Assembly: GCF_040358985.1 (NCBI RefSeq) | Contig: NZ_CP132932.1 | Span: forward strand, 4,092,001-4,156,000 | Length of the DNA stretch: 64,000 bases | DNA from: Tunturibacter empetritectus | GTDB lineage: Bacteria; Acidobacteriota; Terriglobia; Terriglobales; Acidobacteriaceae | Reading direction: 5' to 3' | In this document: positions 34,773 through 44,458 of the stretch, one piece after another | Layout of the letters: every line of letters begins with the position of its first letter | How positions within the stretch are numbered: position 1 is the first letter of the stretch | Position numbers and translations under genes: made by a program | Notes under the pieces: model-generated | The model's input: the letters and a program-made list of their open reading frames with translations, nothing else | Databases searched by the model: none | What the model was told of the DNA's origin: nothing

Positions 34773-36350
34773 TCATGGCCTCTGCGTAACCCACGTGCGT
34801 AGCTGCTCCGGTGTTTTGATCTGCCCCTTCAGCAGCTTGTCGAAGAGCTCCCGCGTCCTCATCGATTCAAACGGCTCGTCGATTTGTGAAGGCGTTGTCT
34901 GACCGGGAAGCTTCACAATGTAGCCAGGCCTGTCGTCAAATGTGACATTGTTCGAAGCAATCCGCTCCTCTTCTGTCCAGTCCGGACTCTTCGCCCAGAA
35001 CAGTTTCACTCGCCACGAGTGATCGCCCATAATTACCAGCGTGGAGTTATCCCAAGTTCCATTTTCTTCCAGTTCATGGCGAACATGCGCCAGGTAAACG
35101 TCGCACAGCGCAAGGTTGTCAATGTAGTTGGGGTGAGATACCTCGAAATTACCCGTACGTCGGTTGTAGATTCCTCCTGGATGCGGGATCGGCATATGGA
35201 GAAGAATGAAGTCGGCCGAGGGGTCTCTGAGAAGCTCGTCTCCTGCTCCAGCAAGTTCTCGGTAATCCTGTTGATGAAATCTGATCGGATTAGAAGGACC
35301 ATTCTGTCGTGGAAACAGATGGAACGACCGCGCCAGGTTTACAAGGTGACCTATGACCGGCTGCTCACTGTTCCAGAGGATGCTCTGCTCTGGATACATG
35401 TCACCCGGCACGACGGTGTGATTCGTCCAGAAACATCGGTCGAGAACCTCAGGCAGAATGCGGCAATACGGGTTGTACCACCCCGCGATCGCAGTGCTAT
35501 AGCCTGCATCAAGCGCATCTTGAAAGACCGTTTTGCGAGGATTGAAAGTCTCCCACATTCCCGCAGACCGGTTGTGCACCTCAAGAGGCCACCCGGCAGC
35601 AGCAGGACGCACGCCATCGTATCGATCTCCCGTCATTAGGGAAGGAAGAACCTGTTCTGTGTACACGCCGCTCGGAACGGTATGGGTGAACACCGTTGCC
35701 GTTCGAGCCAACTGCGTAAAAGCCGGCAACTCAAGCCCCTGATAACGATGCTCGTAGACTTGCCGGTAAGAGAGTTCATCAAAGAGAATCCAGATGATTC
35801 GCCCGCGACGAGGAGAGGAAGCGCTGTCTCCTCTTCGCTGATGCAGCGGACGCGGCGCATTCAGGTGCCTAGCCTGCCACGTAAAGAAGACTGACTGAAC
35901 AATCATCGCCATTCCGCTCAGGGCAACGAATCCAAGGATCGGCACAGCCAACTGCTGAGCACGATAAAGAATCGGTCGAATGCGGGAGCGCCACGCCACC
36001 CAGGTAAAGAAGATCAGGCAAACCACACCCAGAAAGATTGTTTTGACAACAACTGGCACGGGAGATTCGTGAAGCACATACCAGTTCGTTATGATCTTCC
36101 AACTCAATCCAACCCCTAGACCGCTCCACAACCAGGAGTTGAATCGCGGATGACTCCGTCCCCAGGCAAGCAGGAGAGATAACACCAGCCACACAGCCGC
36201 GAAGTTCAGAAATACAGGCACGGCCACCGCACGAACCGGCCCGATCAGATGGTAAAACTCGCTGTGCAAAGGCGAGGCTAAAGACACAAGCACGACCAGC
36301 AGGACGATTGTGCTTGCGCCTAACGCAGTTATAGCCGGATGTCTCAACAA
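34773..36350 (-). CDS. Membrane-anchored alkaline-phosphatase superfamily protein
   Basis: The product has 525 residues. About four N-terminal membrane helices (TALGASTIVLLVVLVSLA, FLNFAAVWLVLSLLLAW) precede a sulfatase/phosphoethanolamine-transferase-like domain. Motifs are RIIWILFDELSYRQV, YTEQVLPSLMTGDRY (probable nucleophile Thr/Ser region), MPIPHPGGIY and LVIMGDHSWR (metal Asp/His). The architecture resembles EptA/LtaS-like lipid or glycan modifiers with a periplasmic catalytic part. The exact reaction is unknown. It lies opposite the ATP-grasp gene, close to the LPS heptose genes. Confidence 0.82.
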   Translation of the reverse strand: MLRHPAITALGASTIVLLVVLVSLASPLHSEFYHLIGPVRAVAVPVFLNFAAVWLVLSLLLAWGRSHPRFNSWLWSGLGVGLSWKIITNWYVLHESPVPVVVKTIFLGVVCLIFFTWVAWRSRIRPILYRAQQLAVPILGFVALSGMAMIVQSVFFTWQARHLNAPRPLHQRRGDSASSPRRGRIIWILFDELSYRQVYEHRYQGLELPAFTQLARTATVFTHTVPSGVYTEQVLPSLMTGDRYDGVRPAAAGWPLEVHNRSAGMWETFNPRKTVFQDALDAGYSTAIAGWYNPYCRILPEVLDRCFWTNHTVVPGDMYPEQSILWNSEQPVIGHLVNLARSFHLFPRQNGPSNPIRFHQQDYRELAGAGDELLRDPSADFILLHMPIPHPGGIYNRRTGNFEVSHPNYIDNLALCDVYLAHVRHELEENGTWDNSTLVIMGDHSWRVKLFWAKSPDWTEEERIASNNVTFDDRPGYIVKLPGQTTPSQIDEPFESMRTRELFDKLLKGQIKTPEQLRTWVTQRP

Positions 36351-36558
36351 CTTACGTGGCCTCTTGTATCGTCAAGAGACGAGATCGCCCGCTGTTGCAC
36401 CTTGACCTCTGTTGCTGGATATCCTGCTGTTCGACGTACAATCCCGCGACTAGGCGACATGATCGTCACCCGTAGAAGATCTCCCTTGCCAGGCCGAAAC
36501 GATTTCTTGATCTCGACCATTGTAAAAGTGGTATAGGTGCCTGATTATGGGATAGTTA

Positions 36559-36634
36559 TGGTGAGAGCGCTGGGGCTCGAACCCAGGACCAACGCCTTAA
36601 AAGGGCGATGCTCTACCAACTGAGCTACGCTCTC
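36559..36634 (-). tRNA. tRNA-Lys (anticodon TTT)
   Basis: On the minus strand the sequence begins GAGAGCGTAGCTCAGTTGG and folds into a cloverleaf: acceptor stem GAGAGCG/CGCTCTC, D-arm GCTC/GAGC, anticodon loop CTTTTAA, and T-arm with GGTTCGAGCC-like core. The anticodon TTT reads Lys codons AAA/AAG. The 3' CCA is encoded (36561-36559 complement). The top pair of the anticodon stem is a T-T mismatch. It is not part of a tRNA cluster. Confidence 0.95.
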
Positions 36635-37071
36635 AAACCACACTACCAAGTTAGCACATTTAGGCAGGTGGATCGTGCCTCCAACCAGCGCCATCGCAAG
36701 CTTTTATCCTCACTCTCTTGCGCCCGAGGGAGATCGGAGACTCCCGTCAAGGCGACGCCTTGGACCGCCACAAATCCTGATCAAGCCCACTGCGTCCACT
36801 CCATCACGATCTTTTCGGAGTCTTCCCCAAAAGGTCCATTTCGGGAAGACTGATTTTAACCCCCGATTCCGCCTGGATTGACGCAGAAAACCCGCGCCCC
36901 TATTGAATTCTCACACTTAAGTCGCACAACGGATTCATTGACTTGGGGTACTACCCACAGTAGCCTCAGGCTATTGCATTGGAACAGGTGCAACCACCAA
37001 TTTGAGCTGGCAGCGAACCGGCGCAGTTCAAATCGAACAAACCGCTTCACCGAACTACAGGACCAAGAGCT
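36635..37071 (+). other. 437-bp leader region before the cellulose operon
   Basis: There is no credible gene. It holds a perfect 9-bp inverted repeat (AGTCTTCCC / GGGAAGACT at 36819-36851, 15-base loop) and a smaller one (TAGCC-tca-GGCTA near 36962-36974). A TTGACT at about 36937 could be a -35 element, but no good -10 matches. Any riboswitch would be inferred only; the sequence shows no known family. Confidence 0.5.
36819..36851. promoter_or_regulatory. 9-bp inverted repeat upstream of cellulose operon
   Basis: AGTCTTCCC and GGGAAGACT pair perfectly around 15 bases, about 220 bp before the BcsQ-like gene. It could be an operator for a dimeric regulator or a leader hairpin. It lacks a T-run, so it does not look like a normal terminator. 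Confidence 0.4.
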
Positions 37072-39408
37072 ATGGACTCGCGCGGCACAGACAAGACCAC
37101 CGACAAGGTCGAAGATCTCGCATTAACGGAAACACCTGAAGATGTTGCTGTACTTTATTCTTGGGCAAATCTTCACGGAGCCAAGTATCGCGACTTCTCG
37201 GCATCGCGGCGAGAGTATCGTGCGCAGCTCAGACATCGAGCCGCCGAGCAGGTGCGGGAGCAGGCCCTACTGGCTCAGGCCGAAGCCGAAGACGCCGCAG
37301 CAACCGCAGATGCCGCAGCACGCAACGCCTCGAAGGTCGCACTCGATCCCTACTCAGAAGACTCCGACTCCCACCGGCGGCGTGCGTTGCGCGAGGCCGA
37401 AGAAGCCGCTCGTACCGCCGCAGCAGAACGCCTGGAAGCCGCTCGCCGGGCCGAAGTTGCTGCTGTCGCCGAAGCTGCCGCTCGCCGAGAAGAACGCGAG
37501 ATTGCAGAGGCCCACGCCTCCGCCCAGCGGCAGGCTGCTCGCTACGCCGACTCGGAGATTCGCCGCAGAGCCGGCGACGATGGCCCTGAGCTTCCCGGGC
37601 GAATCTCAGATCCCTATGCTCAAACCCCACCTCCGGCGTACCCGGAGCCAAACCATCACCCAGCTACCGAAGCCCCACTCCGCCAACCGGAAATTTCTCC
37701 ACAGGAATCGCCCTTGAGCAGCGATCCAATCCAGCCGGAGCCGCGTGTCTATGTTAAGCAGAATATGACCCCACGCCGCCCCCAGGGTTACCGCCCGGAT
37801 GAAGCCTCCGGTGTCCGCCAGATTTATCGCGGCCCAGACGACTCTCAAGCCGAGTACACTACTCCTGATCCAATCAGACATTTGATTCCTACGCAAAACC
37901 GAGCCGTGCCTGCACCTCTTTCATCCCAGGATATGAAGCCGACCACCGAACAGTCCGCTCCACCGCCGCCATCGCCGTCAAACGAAGGCGCGGCCCCGCT
38001 TTCGGGTCAACGTCGCACCGATCCTCAGCCGCGCGCCGACGAATCCGCATCTCAAAGCGAACCAGCCATCGCGTCACCCGCAGCCATCCCGGATCAGAGG
38101 TCTCCGTCCGTCAAGGATTACTCAAGAACACCGGCCGATGCTCCGCTTGATTCCACGCGAGACTCTTCGTCAAATCTCTCTCCCGCCACACCCACTCGCC
38201 CCAGGCTATCGGGAGCCTTTCGGTCTGCGCCGCCGATCTCCCCCACACCCCCAAGGCCCGTCTCGCCGTTCTCTCAGGCCCTCGTCCCCTCTGACTCCAC
38301 CCGCGGCCGCCGAGCCCAGGATGACTTCGACTATCAGCAGCCGCACAATCCATCCGAACCGCAGCGTCGCAACTCCGCAGACCCATCCCCTGAGCCTGCG
38401 CCGCTAGCCTCCGCGCGGCCTGCCTTTCAGTCAGATCCCGCCGGCCCGGCATGGCTCTATGCCTCGCCCGCGCAGCCCGTCGCGCCCAAGCCACTTGCCG
38501 CGCAGCAACCTCCTTCTCAATCCTCCGTAGCCGACACCCTCCAGCACTCCAGGGAACGCGTCGCTGCGCGCTGGTACGCTCTCAAGGGAGTCTTCGAGCA
38601 GCCCGGTCAGGATCAGCCTGAAGCAGCACCTGTACGCCAAAAGGAGACCCGAACACCAGTCCTTGCCGTCTTCTCCCTCGCCGGAGGAGTTGGCAAGACC
38701 AGCCTCGTCGCCACCGTTGGGCGCGCGCTCTCCTCCATGGGAGAGAAAGTCCTGCTCACCGACACCACCTCGCACGGTCTGCTGCCGTTCTACTTCGGCG
38801 CCAGCGAGCTTCGCCACGGAACCGTCCGCACCTTCTCCCCACCCAGCGGCAGCACCGACGCTCCCATCTATCTCGTCAGCTACGACGTAGACCAAAAGCA
38901 GACCAACGAAGAGGCACAGGAGCTTCTCGCCGAAGAGATCATCAGCAACGGCCGCGGCGCCCACCGTATCCTCCTCGACCTCACCGTAGGCTCCAGCTGG
39001 ATCGTCCGCCGCATGTCCCGCATGAGCCCGACCATTCTCGTTCCCGTCGCGCCCGACATGAACTCCGTCATCAGTCTCCAGACCGTCGAAAAGTTCTTCA
39101 GCGGCGTCAACGACGGCGACGGCCGCCCCCTACAGCCCTACTACGTGCTCAATCAGTTCGACACCTCGCTGCCGCTGCACCTCGACGTCCGTGAGGTGAT
39201 GCGTCGGCAGTTAGGAGATCGCCTCCTCCCCTTCGTCATCCGCCGTGCCCAGTCTGTCAGCGAAGCTCTAGCCGAGGGCATGACCGTAGTCGACTACGCC
39301 CCCGATGCACCCGTCGCCGAAGACTATCTGAACCTCGCCACCTGGCTCCGCACAGTTGCCGCACCGGCAACCGCGGGCTTCCGCAACGTTCGTTGGAGCG
39401 AACGATGA
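37072..39408 (+). CDS. BcsQ-type ParA/MinD-like ATPase with long BcsR-like/coiled-coil head
   Basis: The product has 778 residues. The last 250 residues are a MinD/ParA-type ATPase: LAVFSLAGGVGKTSLVATVG (deviant Walker A, near residue 537), RILLDLTVGSSW and PTILVPVAPDMNSVISLQTV. BcsQ positions cellulose synthase at a pole in enterobacteria. The head (residues about 20-60, DVAVLYSWANLHGAKYRDFS) resembles BcsR. It is followed by an Ala/Glu/Arg coiled coil (about 55-165) and about 360 residues of Pro/Ser-rich disorder. Its TGA overlaps the ATG of the BcsA-BcsB gene (ATGA), so the two are translationally coupled. Confidence 0.85.
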   Translation: MDSRGTDKTTDKVEDLALTETPEDVAVLYSWANLHGAKYRDFSASRREYRAQLRHRAAEQVREQALLAQAEAEDAAATADAAARNASKVALDPYSEDSDSHRRRALREAEEAARTAAAERLEAARRAEVAAVAEAAARREEREIAEAHASAQRQAARYADSEIRRRAGDDGPELPGRISDPYAQTPPPAYPEPNHHPATEAPLRQPEISPQESPLSSDPIQPEPRVYVKQNMTPRRPQGYRPDEASGVRQIYRGPDDSQAEYTTPDPIRHLIPTQNRAVPAPLSSQDMKPTTEQSAPPPPSPSNEGAAPLSGQRRTDPQPRADESASQSEPAIASPAAIPDQRSPSVKDYSRTPADAPLDSTRDSSSNLSPATPTRPRLSGAFRSAPPISPTPPRPVSPFSQALVPSDSTRGRRAQDDFDYQQPHNPSEPQRRNSADPSPEPAPLASARPAFQSDPAGPAWLYASPAQPVAPKPLAAQQPPSQSSVADTLQHSRERVAARWYALKGVFEQPGQDQPEAAPVRQKETRTPVLAVFSLAGGVGKTSLVATVGRALSSMGEKVLLTDTTSHGLLPFYFGASELRHGTVRTFSPPSGSTDAPIYLVSYDVDQKQTNEEAQELLAEEIISNGRGAHRILLDLTVGSSWIVRRMSRMSPTILVPVAPDMNSVISLQTVEKFFSGVNDGDGRPLQPYYVLNQFDTSLPLHLDVREVMRRQLGDRLLPFVIRRAQSVSEALAEGMTVVDYAPDAPVAEDYLNLATWLRTVAAPATAGFRNVRWSER

Positions 39409-42400
39409 GGGAGGGTCCTCTCTTTGATCAAATTCAATCAGGTGACGCTCTCTTCTACAAAGCCATACGCCTTCTCATCCTTCTCAGCGGAGTATTTCTT
39501 CTAGCATTCACCGGCATTCTCGAACTCACCTGGCCCCAGCAGATCGTCCTCGGTATCCTCACCGTAGCCCTGGTCATCTGGATGGATCGCAGCTCCGGCT
39601 CCTACCTCGTCACCCTGACGCTCATGCTGGCCTCGATGTTCTCCACCTTCCGCTACGGCTTCTGGAGAGTCTCCACCACCCTCAAATTTTTCCGCGACCC
39701 CGGCTCGACCTGGAGCATCCTCGACGGCTTCTTCATCTGCCTACTCCTCTTCGCTGAAATCTATGCCTTCGTCGTCCTCTTTCTCGGCTTCTTCCAGACG
39801 CTCTGGCCGCTACGCCGCACGCCCGTCTCTTTGCCCGACGAGATAACCGAGTGGCCTGCCGTCGATCTCCTCATCCCCACCTATAATGAGCCGCTCAACG
39901 TCGTAAAGTACACCGCCCTCGCCGCACTTAACATCGACTGGCCCTCCGACAGACTCAACGTCTATCTCCTCGACGACGGCAAGCGCGAAGAGTTCCGCCA
40001 GTTCGCCGCAGACGCTGGCATCGGCTACATGACGCGCGACGACAACCAGCATGCGAAGGCCGGCAACATCAACCACGCCCTCGTCCAGCTCAACTCTCCA
40101 TACGTCGTCATCTTCGACTGCGACCACGTCCCCACGCGAAGCTTCCTGCAAATCACCATGGGCTGGTTCCTGCGCGACCAGAAGCTGGGAATGCTCCAGA
40201 CCCCGCATCACTTCTATTCGCCCGATCCCTTCGAGCGCAATCTAGACCAGTTCCGCACCATCCCCAACGAAGGGGAGCTCTTCAACGGAATCGTTCAGGA
40301 CGGCAACGACTTCTGGAACGCAACCTTCTTCTGCGGCTCCTGCGCGGTCATTCGTCGCTCCGCCCTCGATCAGATAGGCGGCATCGCCGTCGAAACCGTT
40401 ACCGAGGACGCCCACACCTCACTCCGCATGCAGAGGAACGGGTGGAACACGGCCTACATCAACATCCCGCAGGCAGCAGGCCTTGCCACCGAACGTCTCA
40501 GCGGCCACATCCGCCAGCGCATCCGCTGGGCTCGCGGTATGGTCCAGATCCTCCGCACAGAAAACCCACTCTTCGCCGGCGGCCTCAGCTTGGCCCAGCG
40601 GCTCTGCTACTTCAACGCGATGACGCACTTCCTCTACGCTCTCCCGAGACTCATCTTCCTCACCGCACCGCTTGTCTATCTCATCTTTGGACACGTTAAT
40701 CTCCCCGGCTACTGGCTGCTCATCTTCGCCTACGCCCTCCCGCACCTCGTCCTTGCGAACATCGCCAACTCCCGCATCCAGGGCCAGCATCGCCACTCCT
40801 TCTGGAATCAAATCTACGAGACCGTCCTCGCACCATACATCTTTCTTCCCACACTCTTCGCCTTACTCAACCCTAGGTTCGGCAACTTCGACGTGACCGC
40901 TAAAGGAGGCGTCGTCACGCGCCGATTCTTCGACTCGCGTATCGCCCAGCCCTTTCTCTTCCTCTCAGCGCTGAACGCTATCGGCATCCTCTGCGCCATC
41001 CCCAGGTTCATTCAGTTTCCCGGCACCGGAACACCCTCGCCCCTCCACTTCATCGCGGACATGTACGACGGAGGCCACCCCGGAACCATTCTGATGAATC
41101 TTCTCTGGGCCTGCTTCAACATGGTCATCCTCGGCGTCGCCACCTCCGTCGCCTGGGAGAGCCGCCAGCGCCGCCAGTCCGTCCGCCTCCCCATGTCCGT
41201 CCCCGCCGACGTACAACTCGGCAATGGAACCATCGTCCGCGGAGTCACCAGCGATATGTCCAGCGGCGGCCTCATGGTCCGCATTGAGCGCGCCTTCACC
41301 GCCCGCATCGGCGATGCCGTCAAACTCACCTTGCCGGTTCTGGACGGCAGAGCCACCCTGCCCGCCACCGTCGTTGGAATCGAAGGCAACACCTTCCGCG
41401 CCCAGTTCGACCCGCTCACCCTCCTCGAAGAAGAGGCACTCACCCTTGTCCTCTACTCTCGCGCCGACACATGGCTAGGCTGGGGAGAATCGCGCGAAGC
41501 CGACCGGCCACTCACCAGCCTGCGCCGCATCGTTCAACTCGCCGGCCATGGCTTCGCCCGCACCTTTCGCAGCGGGGCAAAAGCAAAAGAAGCATCATCC
41601 AACGGAGAGTTAGCTCCCAGCATCGTGCCACTCGTCATCCTGGCTCTTCTGCTAAGCTCTTCCGCTCTCTCCGCTCAGGTTCAACCGCTTCACTCCACAC
41701 ATTTTTTGCTACAAAATAATTCCAGCACCCCACCGCCGGCTCAAACCGCGCCTTCAGCCCAAACTCAGCCACCAGCCCCCGCTGCGCCAGCTCCCAGCGC
41801 CCCTGCAGCCCAGATCCCGTCTTCGACCGAAACCCAGCAACCACCTCAAAACTCGCCTGCGGTCAAACCATTCCTTTCCTACAAGGCATACGCCGCACGA
41901 CTGGCCGCTGCACAATCTGCCGCCGCGCCGCCCGATACCTTCGACAAAGTCGTCAGCCTTACCGACTTGGGTGTCCCGCGAACCATCGTCATGCAGGGCC
42001 TGGACGCCTTCAACACGATCCACTTCGCACTGCCGCAGACGCAGGTCGTCAAGACCGCGACAATGCATCTTCGCTACCACGTCTCGCCCGGCCTCATTCC
42101 ATCTCTCAGCCATATCAAGGTGAGCCTCAACGGAACTCTCTTCGCGGCCCTTCCCGTCATCGACCCACACTCCGCCAGCTCGACTCAAGCCACCCAAACA
42201 GTTACAAATTCGGTTCCAACCCAAAGCGCTGACCTGCTCGAATCAACCGTCACGCTTCCAGCCGACACCCTGACGCGAGACAACCAGCTCACCTTCGAGT
42301 TCGTAGGCCACTACGCCTCCCAATGCGAAGACCCAACCCACTCCACCCTCTGGGCGCACATCGACAGCACCTCCACCATCGAGTTCACCGGAACCCTCAC

Positions 42401-44093
42401 CCAGCTTCACGATGACCTCAAGCTCCTCCCCGCGCCCTTCTACGATCCTCTCGTCAATCCTCGTCCCGTCATCCCCATCGTCTTCCTCGGCCAGCCGTCT
42501 CCGAAGGCCCTTCAAGCCGCAGGCATCATCGCCTCGTGGTTCGGACTCCTCGCCGACTCCCACCCCATCCGCTTCCCGGTCACAGTCGGAACTATCCCCA
42601 CCGGCAACGCAATCGTCATCGGCCAGAACGGCCCATCGTTTCCTGCAGCCCTTCAGATCAACTCCATCGCCGGCCCCACCGTCGTCATGCGGTCCAACCC
42701 CTCAGACCCCTACTCAAAGCTCCTGATCCTCACCGGCGAAACCGATGCCGACCTTCTCAGCGCGGCCCTTGCGCTAACCCTCCAGCGTGACTTCCTGAGC
42801 GGTGACCGTGTTCGCATCCCCGCCATCAAAATGCCTGCGCCACGCGAAGCCGACGACGCACCCCGCTGGCTCAGCACCCAAAAGAACACGCCGATAGGCG
42901 ACCTCCTCCAAACCAACAGCCTCCAGACCGACGGCACCAACCCGGTCGCCATCAACATGCGCCTCCCGCCCAATCTCTTCTACGGCACGCGTCAGAATCT
43001 CGGATTCCATCTTGCCTATCGCTACAACGGCGTCCCCCTCTCAGACGACAGTTCTCTCCAGGTCTATCTCAACGACGCCTACATCAACTCCACCCCGCTA
43101 TCGCACAACGACAAAGCCTCCCCCGCGCGCATCGTCCCAATCCCCGTCTCGGATATGCGACCCTTCTCGAACTCCATCCTGCTGCGCTTCTTCTTCCAAC
43201 TCGCCAAAAAACCTGACTGTCCCGACCCAGCCTCCCCGAACCTCCAGGGCTCCATCCTCAAAGACTCCTACCTCGACCTCAAGGACATTCCCCACCTGGC
43301 CGTCCTGCCGAATCTTGAGATCTTCGCCAACGCCGGCTACCCCTTCACCCGCAAAGCCGACCTATCCGACACCGCTGTCGTCCTGCCCGACAACCCCAGC
43401 CCCGAAGAGATTGAGCTCTATCTCACCCTCATGGCTCACTTCGGCGCCCAGACCGGCTACCCCGTCCTAAACGTTACCGTCACCAACGCCGAAGGCATGC
43501 GCCCCGACGCCCGCAAGGACTACCTTGTCCTCGGCACCGTCGACGACCAGCCCGCCATCAGCCGCCTCAATCCCTCACTCCCAGTCAGCGTCGACGGCAG
43601 CGGCTTACACATTCAGGACACCCAGGACTTCTTCGCCCAACTCCAACACGCCTGGTGGAAGGTACGCAGCTCCGACCACATCCAGTCCGGGCAGCTTGAA
43701 ACCGCCGGCAGCATCCCCGACGCGCTCCTTGAAGGCGTCGAGTGGCCCAGCGGATCGAAGCAGTCCGTAGTCGTCATCGCCCTGCGCGACAAAACCGTCA
43801 TCCCCAACTTTCTCTCAGCCTTCCTTCAAACCTCTCAGTCCTCCGACATCTCCCAATCCGTAAGCGTGCTGCGCGACTCGCACTTCATCTCCTACCGCAT
43901 CGGCAACGACGTCTACCGCGTAGGCTCCCTCTCGCTTTGGCTCCAGCTCAACATGCTCTTCGCCGACTACCAGTGGCTCATGGTCATATCCACCCTGGTC
44001 GTCTGCTTCCTCCTCGCCGTCATCCTGCGCTCTGCCCTGCGCCGCCGAGCCCGCGCCCGCCTCCAGGGAAACAGCTACACCCACCCAGCCTGA
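39405..44093 (+). CDS. Cellulose synthase catalytic BcsA fused to periplasmic BcsB
   Basis: The product has 1562 residues. The first part is GT2 BcsA: DDGK (about residue 190), DCDHVPTR (about 238), TEDAHTSLRM (about 335) and QRIRWARGM (about 370), with transmembrane helices at both ends. A PilZ domain follows, with the c-di-GMP RxxxR motif RQSVR (about 590) and DMSSGG. At about residue 740 a hydrophobic signal-like stretch (VPLVILALLLSSSALSA) and a Pro-rich linker lead into BcsB (LTDLGVPRTIVMQGLDAF, TMHLRYHVSPGLIPSLSHI). It ends with one membrane anchor near residue 1535. GGAG lies six bases before the ATG at 39405. Confidence 0.95.
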   Translation: MREGPLFDQIQSGDALFYKAIRLLILLSGVFLLAFTGILELTWPQQIVLGILTVALVIWMDRSSGSYLVTLTLMLASMFSTFRYGFWRVSTTLKFFRDPGSTWSILDGFFICLLLFAEIYAFVVLFLGFFQTLWPLRRTPVSLPDEITEWPAVDLLIPTYNEPLNVVKYTALAALNIDWPSDRLNVYLLDDGKREEFRQFAADAGIGYMTRDDNQHAKAGNINHALVQLNSPYVVIFDCDHVPTRSFLQITMGWFLRDQKLGMLQTPHHFYSPDPFERNLDQFRTIPNEGELFNGIVQDGNDFWNATFFCGSCAVIRRSALDQIGGIAVETVTEDAHTSLRMQRNGWNTAYINIPQAAGLATERLSGHIRQRIRWARGMVQILRTENPLFAGGLSLAQRLCYFNAMTHFLYALPRLIFLTAPLVYLIFGHVNLPGYWLLIFAYALPHLVLANIANSRIQGQHRHSFWNQIYETVLAPYIFLPTLFALLNPRFGNFDVTAKGGVVTRRFFDSRIAQPFLFLSALNAIGILCAIPRFIQFPGTGTPSPLHFIADMYDGGHPGTILMNLLWACFNMVILGVATSVAWESRQRRQSVRLPMSVPADVQLGNGTIVRGVTSDMSSGGLMVRIERAFTARIGDAVKLTLPVLDGRATLPATVVGIEGNTFRAQFDPLTLLEEEALTLVLYSRADTWLGWGESREADRPLTSLRRIVQLAGHGFARTFRSGAKAKEASSNGELAPSIVPLVILALLLSSSALSAQVQPLHSTHFLLQNNSSTPPPAQTAPSAQTQPPAPAAPAPSAPAAQIPSSTETQQPPQNSPAVKPFLSYKAYAARLAAAQSAAAPPDTFDKVVSLTDLGVPRTIVMQGLDAFNTIHFALPQTQVVKTATMHLRYHVSPGLIPSLSHIKVSLNGTLFAALPVIDPHSASSTQATQTVTNSVPTQSADLLESTVTLPADTLTRDNQLTFEFVGHYASQCEDPTHSTLWAHIDSTSTIEFTGTLTQLHDDLKLLPAPFYDPLVNPRPVIPIVFLGQPSPKALQAAGIIASWFGLLADSHPIRFPVTVGTIPTGNAIVIGQNGPSFPAALQINSIAGPTVVMRSNPSDPYSKLLILTGETDADLLSAALALTLQRDFLSGDRVRIPAIKMPAPREADDAPRWLSTQKNTPIGDLLQTNSLQTDGTNPVAINMRLPPNLFYGTRQNLGFHLAYRYNGVPLSDDSSLQVYLNDAYINSTPLSHNDKASPARIVPIPVSDMRPFSNSILLRFFFQLAKKPDCPDPASPNLQGSILKDSYLDLKDIPHLAVLPNLEIFANAGYPFTRKADLSDTAVVLPDNPSPEEIELYLTLMAHFGAQTGYPVLNVTVTNAEGMRPDARKDYLVLGTVDDQPAISRLNPSLPVSVDGSGLHIQDTQDFFAQLQHAWWKVRSSDHIQSGQLETAGSIPDALLEGVEWPSGSKQSVVVIALRDKTVIPNFLSAFLQTSQSSDISQSVSVLRDSHFISYRIGNDVYRVGSLSLWLQLNMLFADYQWLMVISTLVVCFLLAVILRSALRRRARARLQGNSYTHPA

Positions 44094-44458
44094 CGGAACA
44101 ACCGCCGCACTTAGTTGTTTGTTTCGCATCTGCCTGTTTGTCGCCACTGTGGTTCTGACTACGCTGTCATTCTGAGCGGAGCGAAGAATCCCCGCATTTC
44201 GCCTTTGCTCTTGCCCTTTGGCGTCATTCCCACCCAAGTGGAGTTGAACGAAGAGACAAATCTGCTGATCCTTCCTCTCTGGCCGAGTCGGAAAACCAAC
44301 GCCAAGCCGGGAAGATTACCCATTTGACGTACCCTCCGCCGCCTGAATTTGCTTGAACTGCGCCCGCGGCCCACGTATAACTCTCAAACGTACGCAACCC
44401 TGTCACCCAGCCGGACGTTTGTCATCGACGGCGGGGCCGCCAGTGTATCGAAGACCCA
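44094..44458 (+). other. 365-bp gap after BcsAB, contains dispersed repeat
   Basis: There is no credible gene. The main content is the dispersed repeat at 44165-44199. No strong promoter or T-run terminator stands out. Confidence 0.6.
44165..44199 (+). repeat. Dispersed repeat TGTCATTCTGAGCG...CCCCGCATTT
   Basis: TGTCATTCTGAGCGGAGCGA followed by AGAATCCCCGCATTT. Nearly the same string occurs at 54301-54334, with degenerate relatives at 60369, 60958, 20157 and 54427. It lies 72 bases after the BcsAB stop. Confidence 0.85.
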
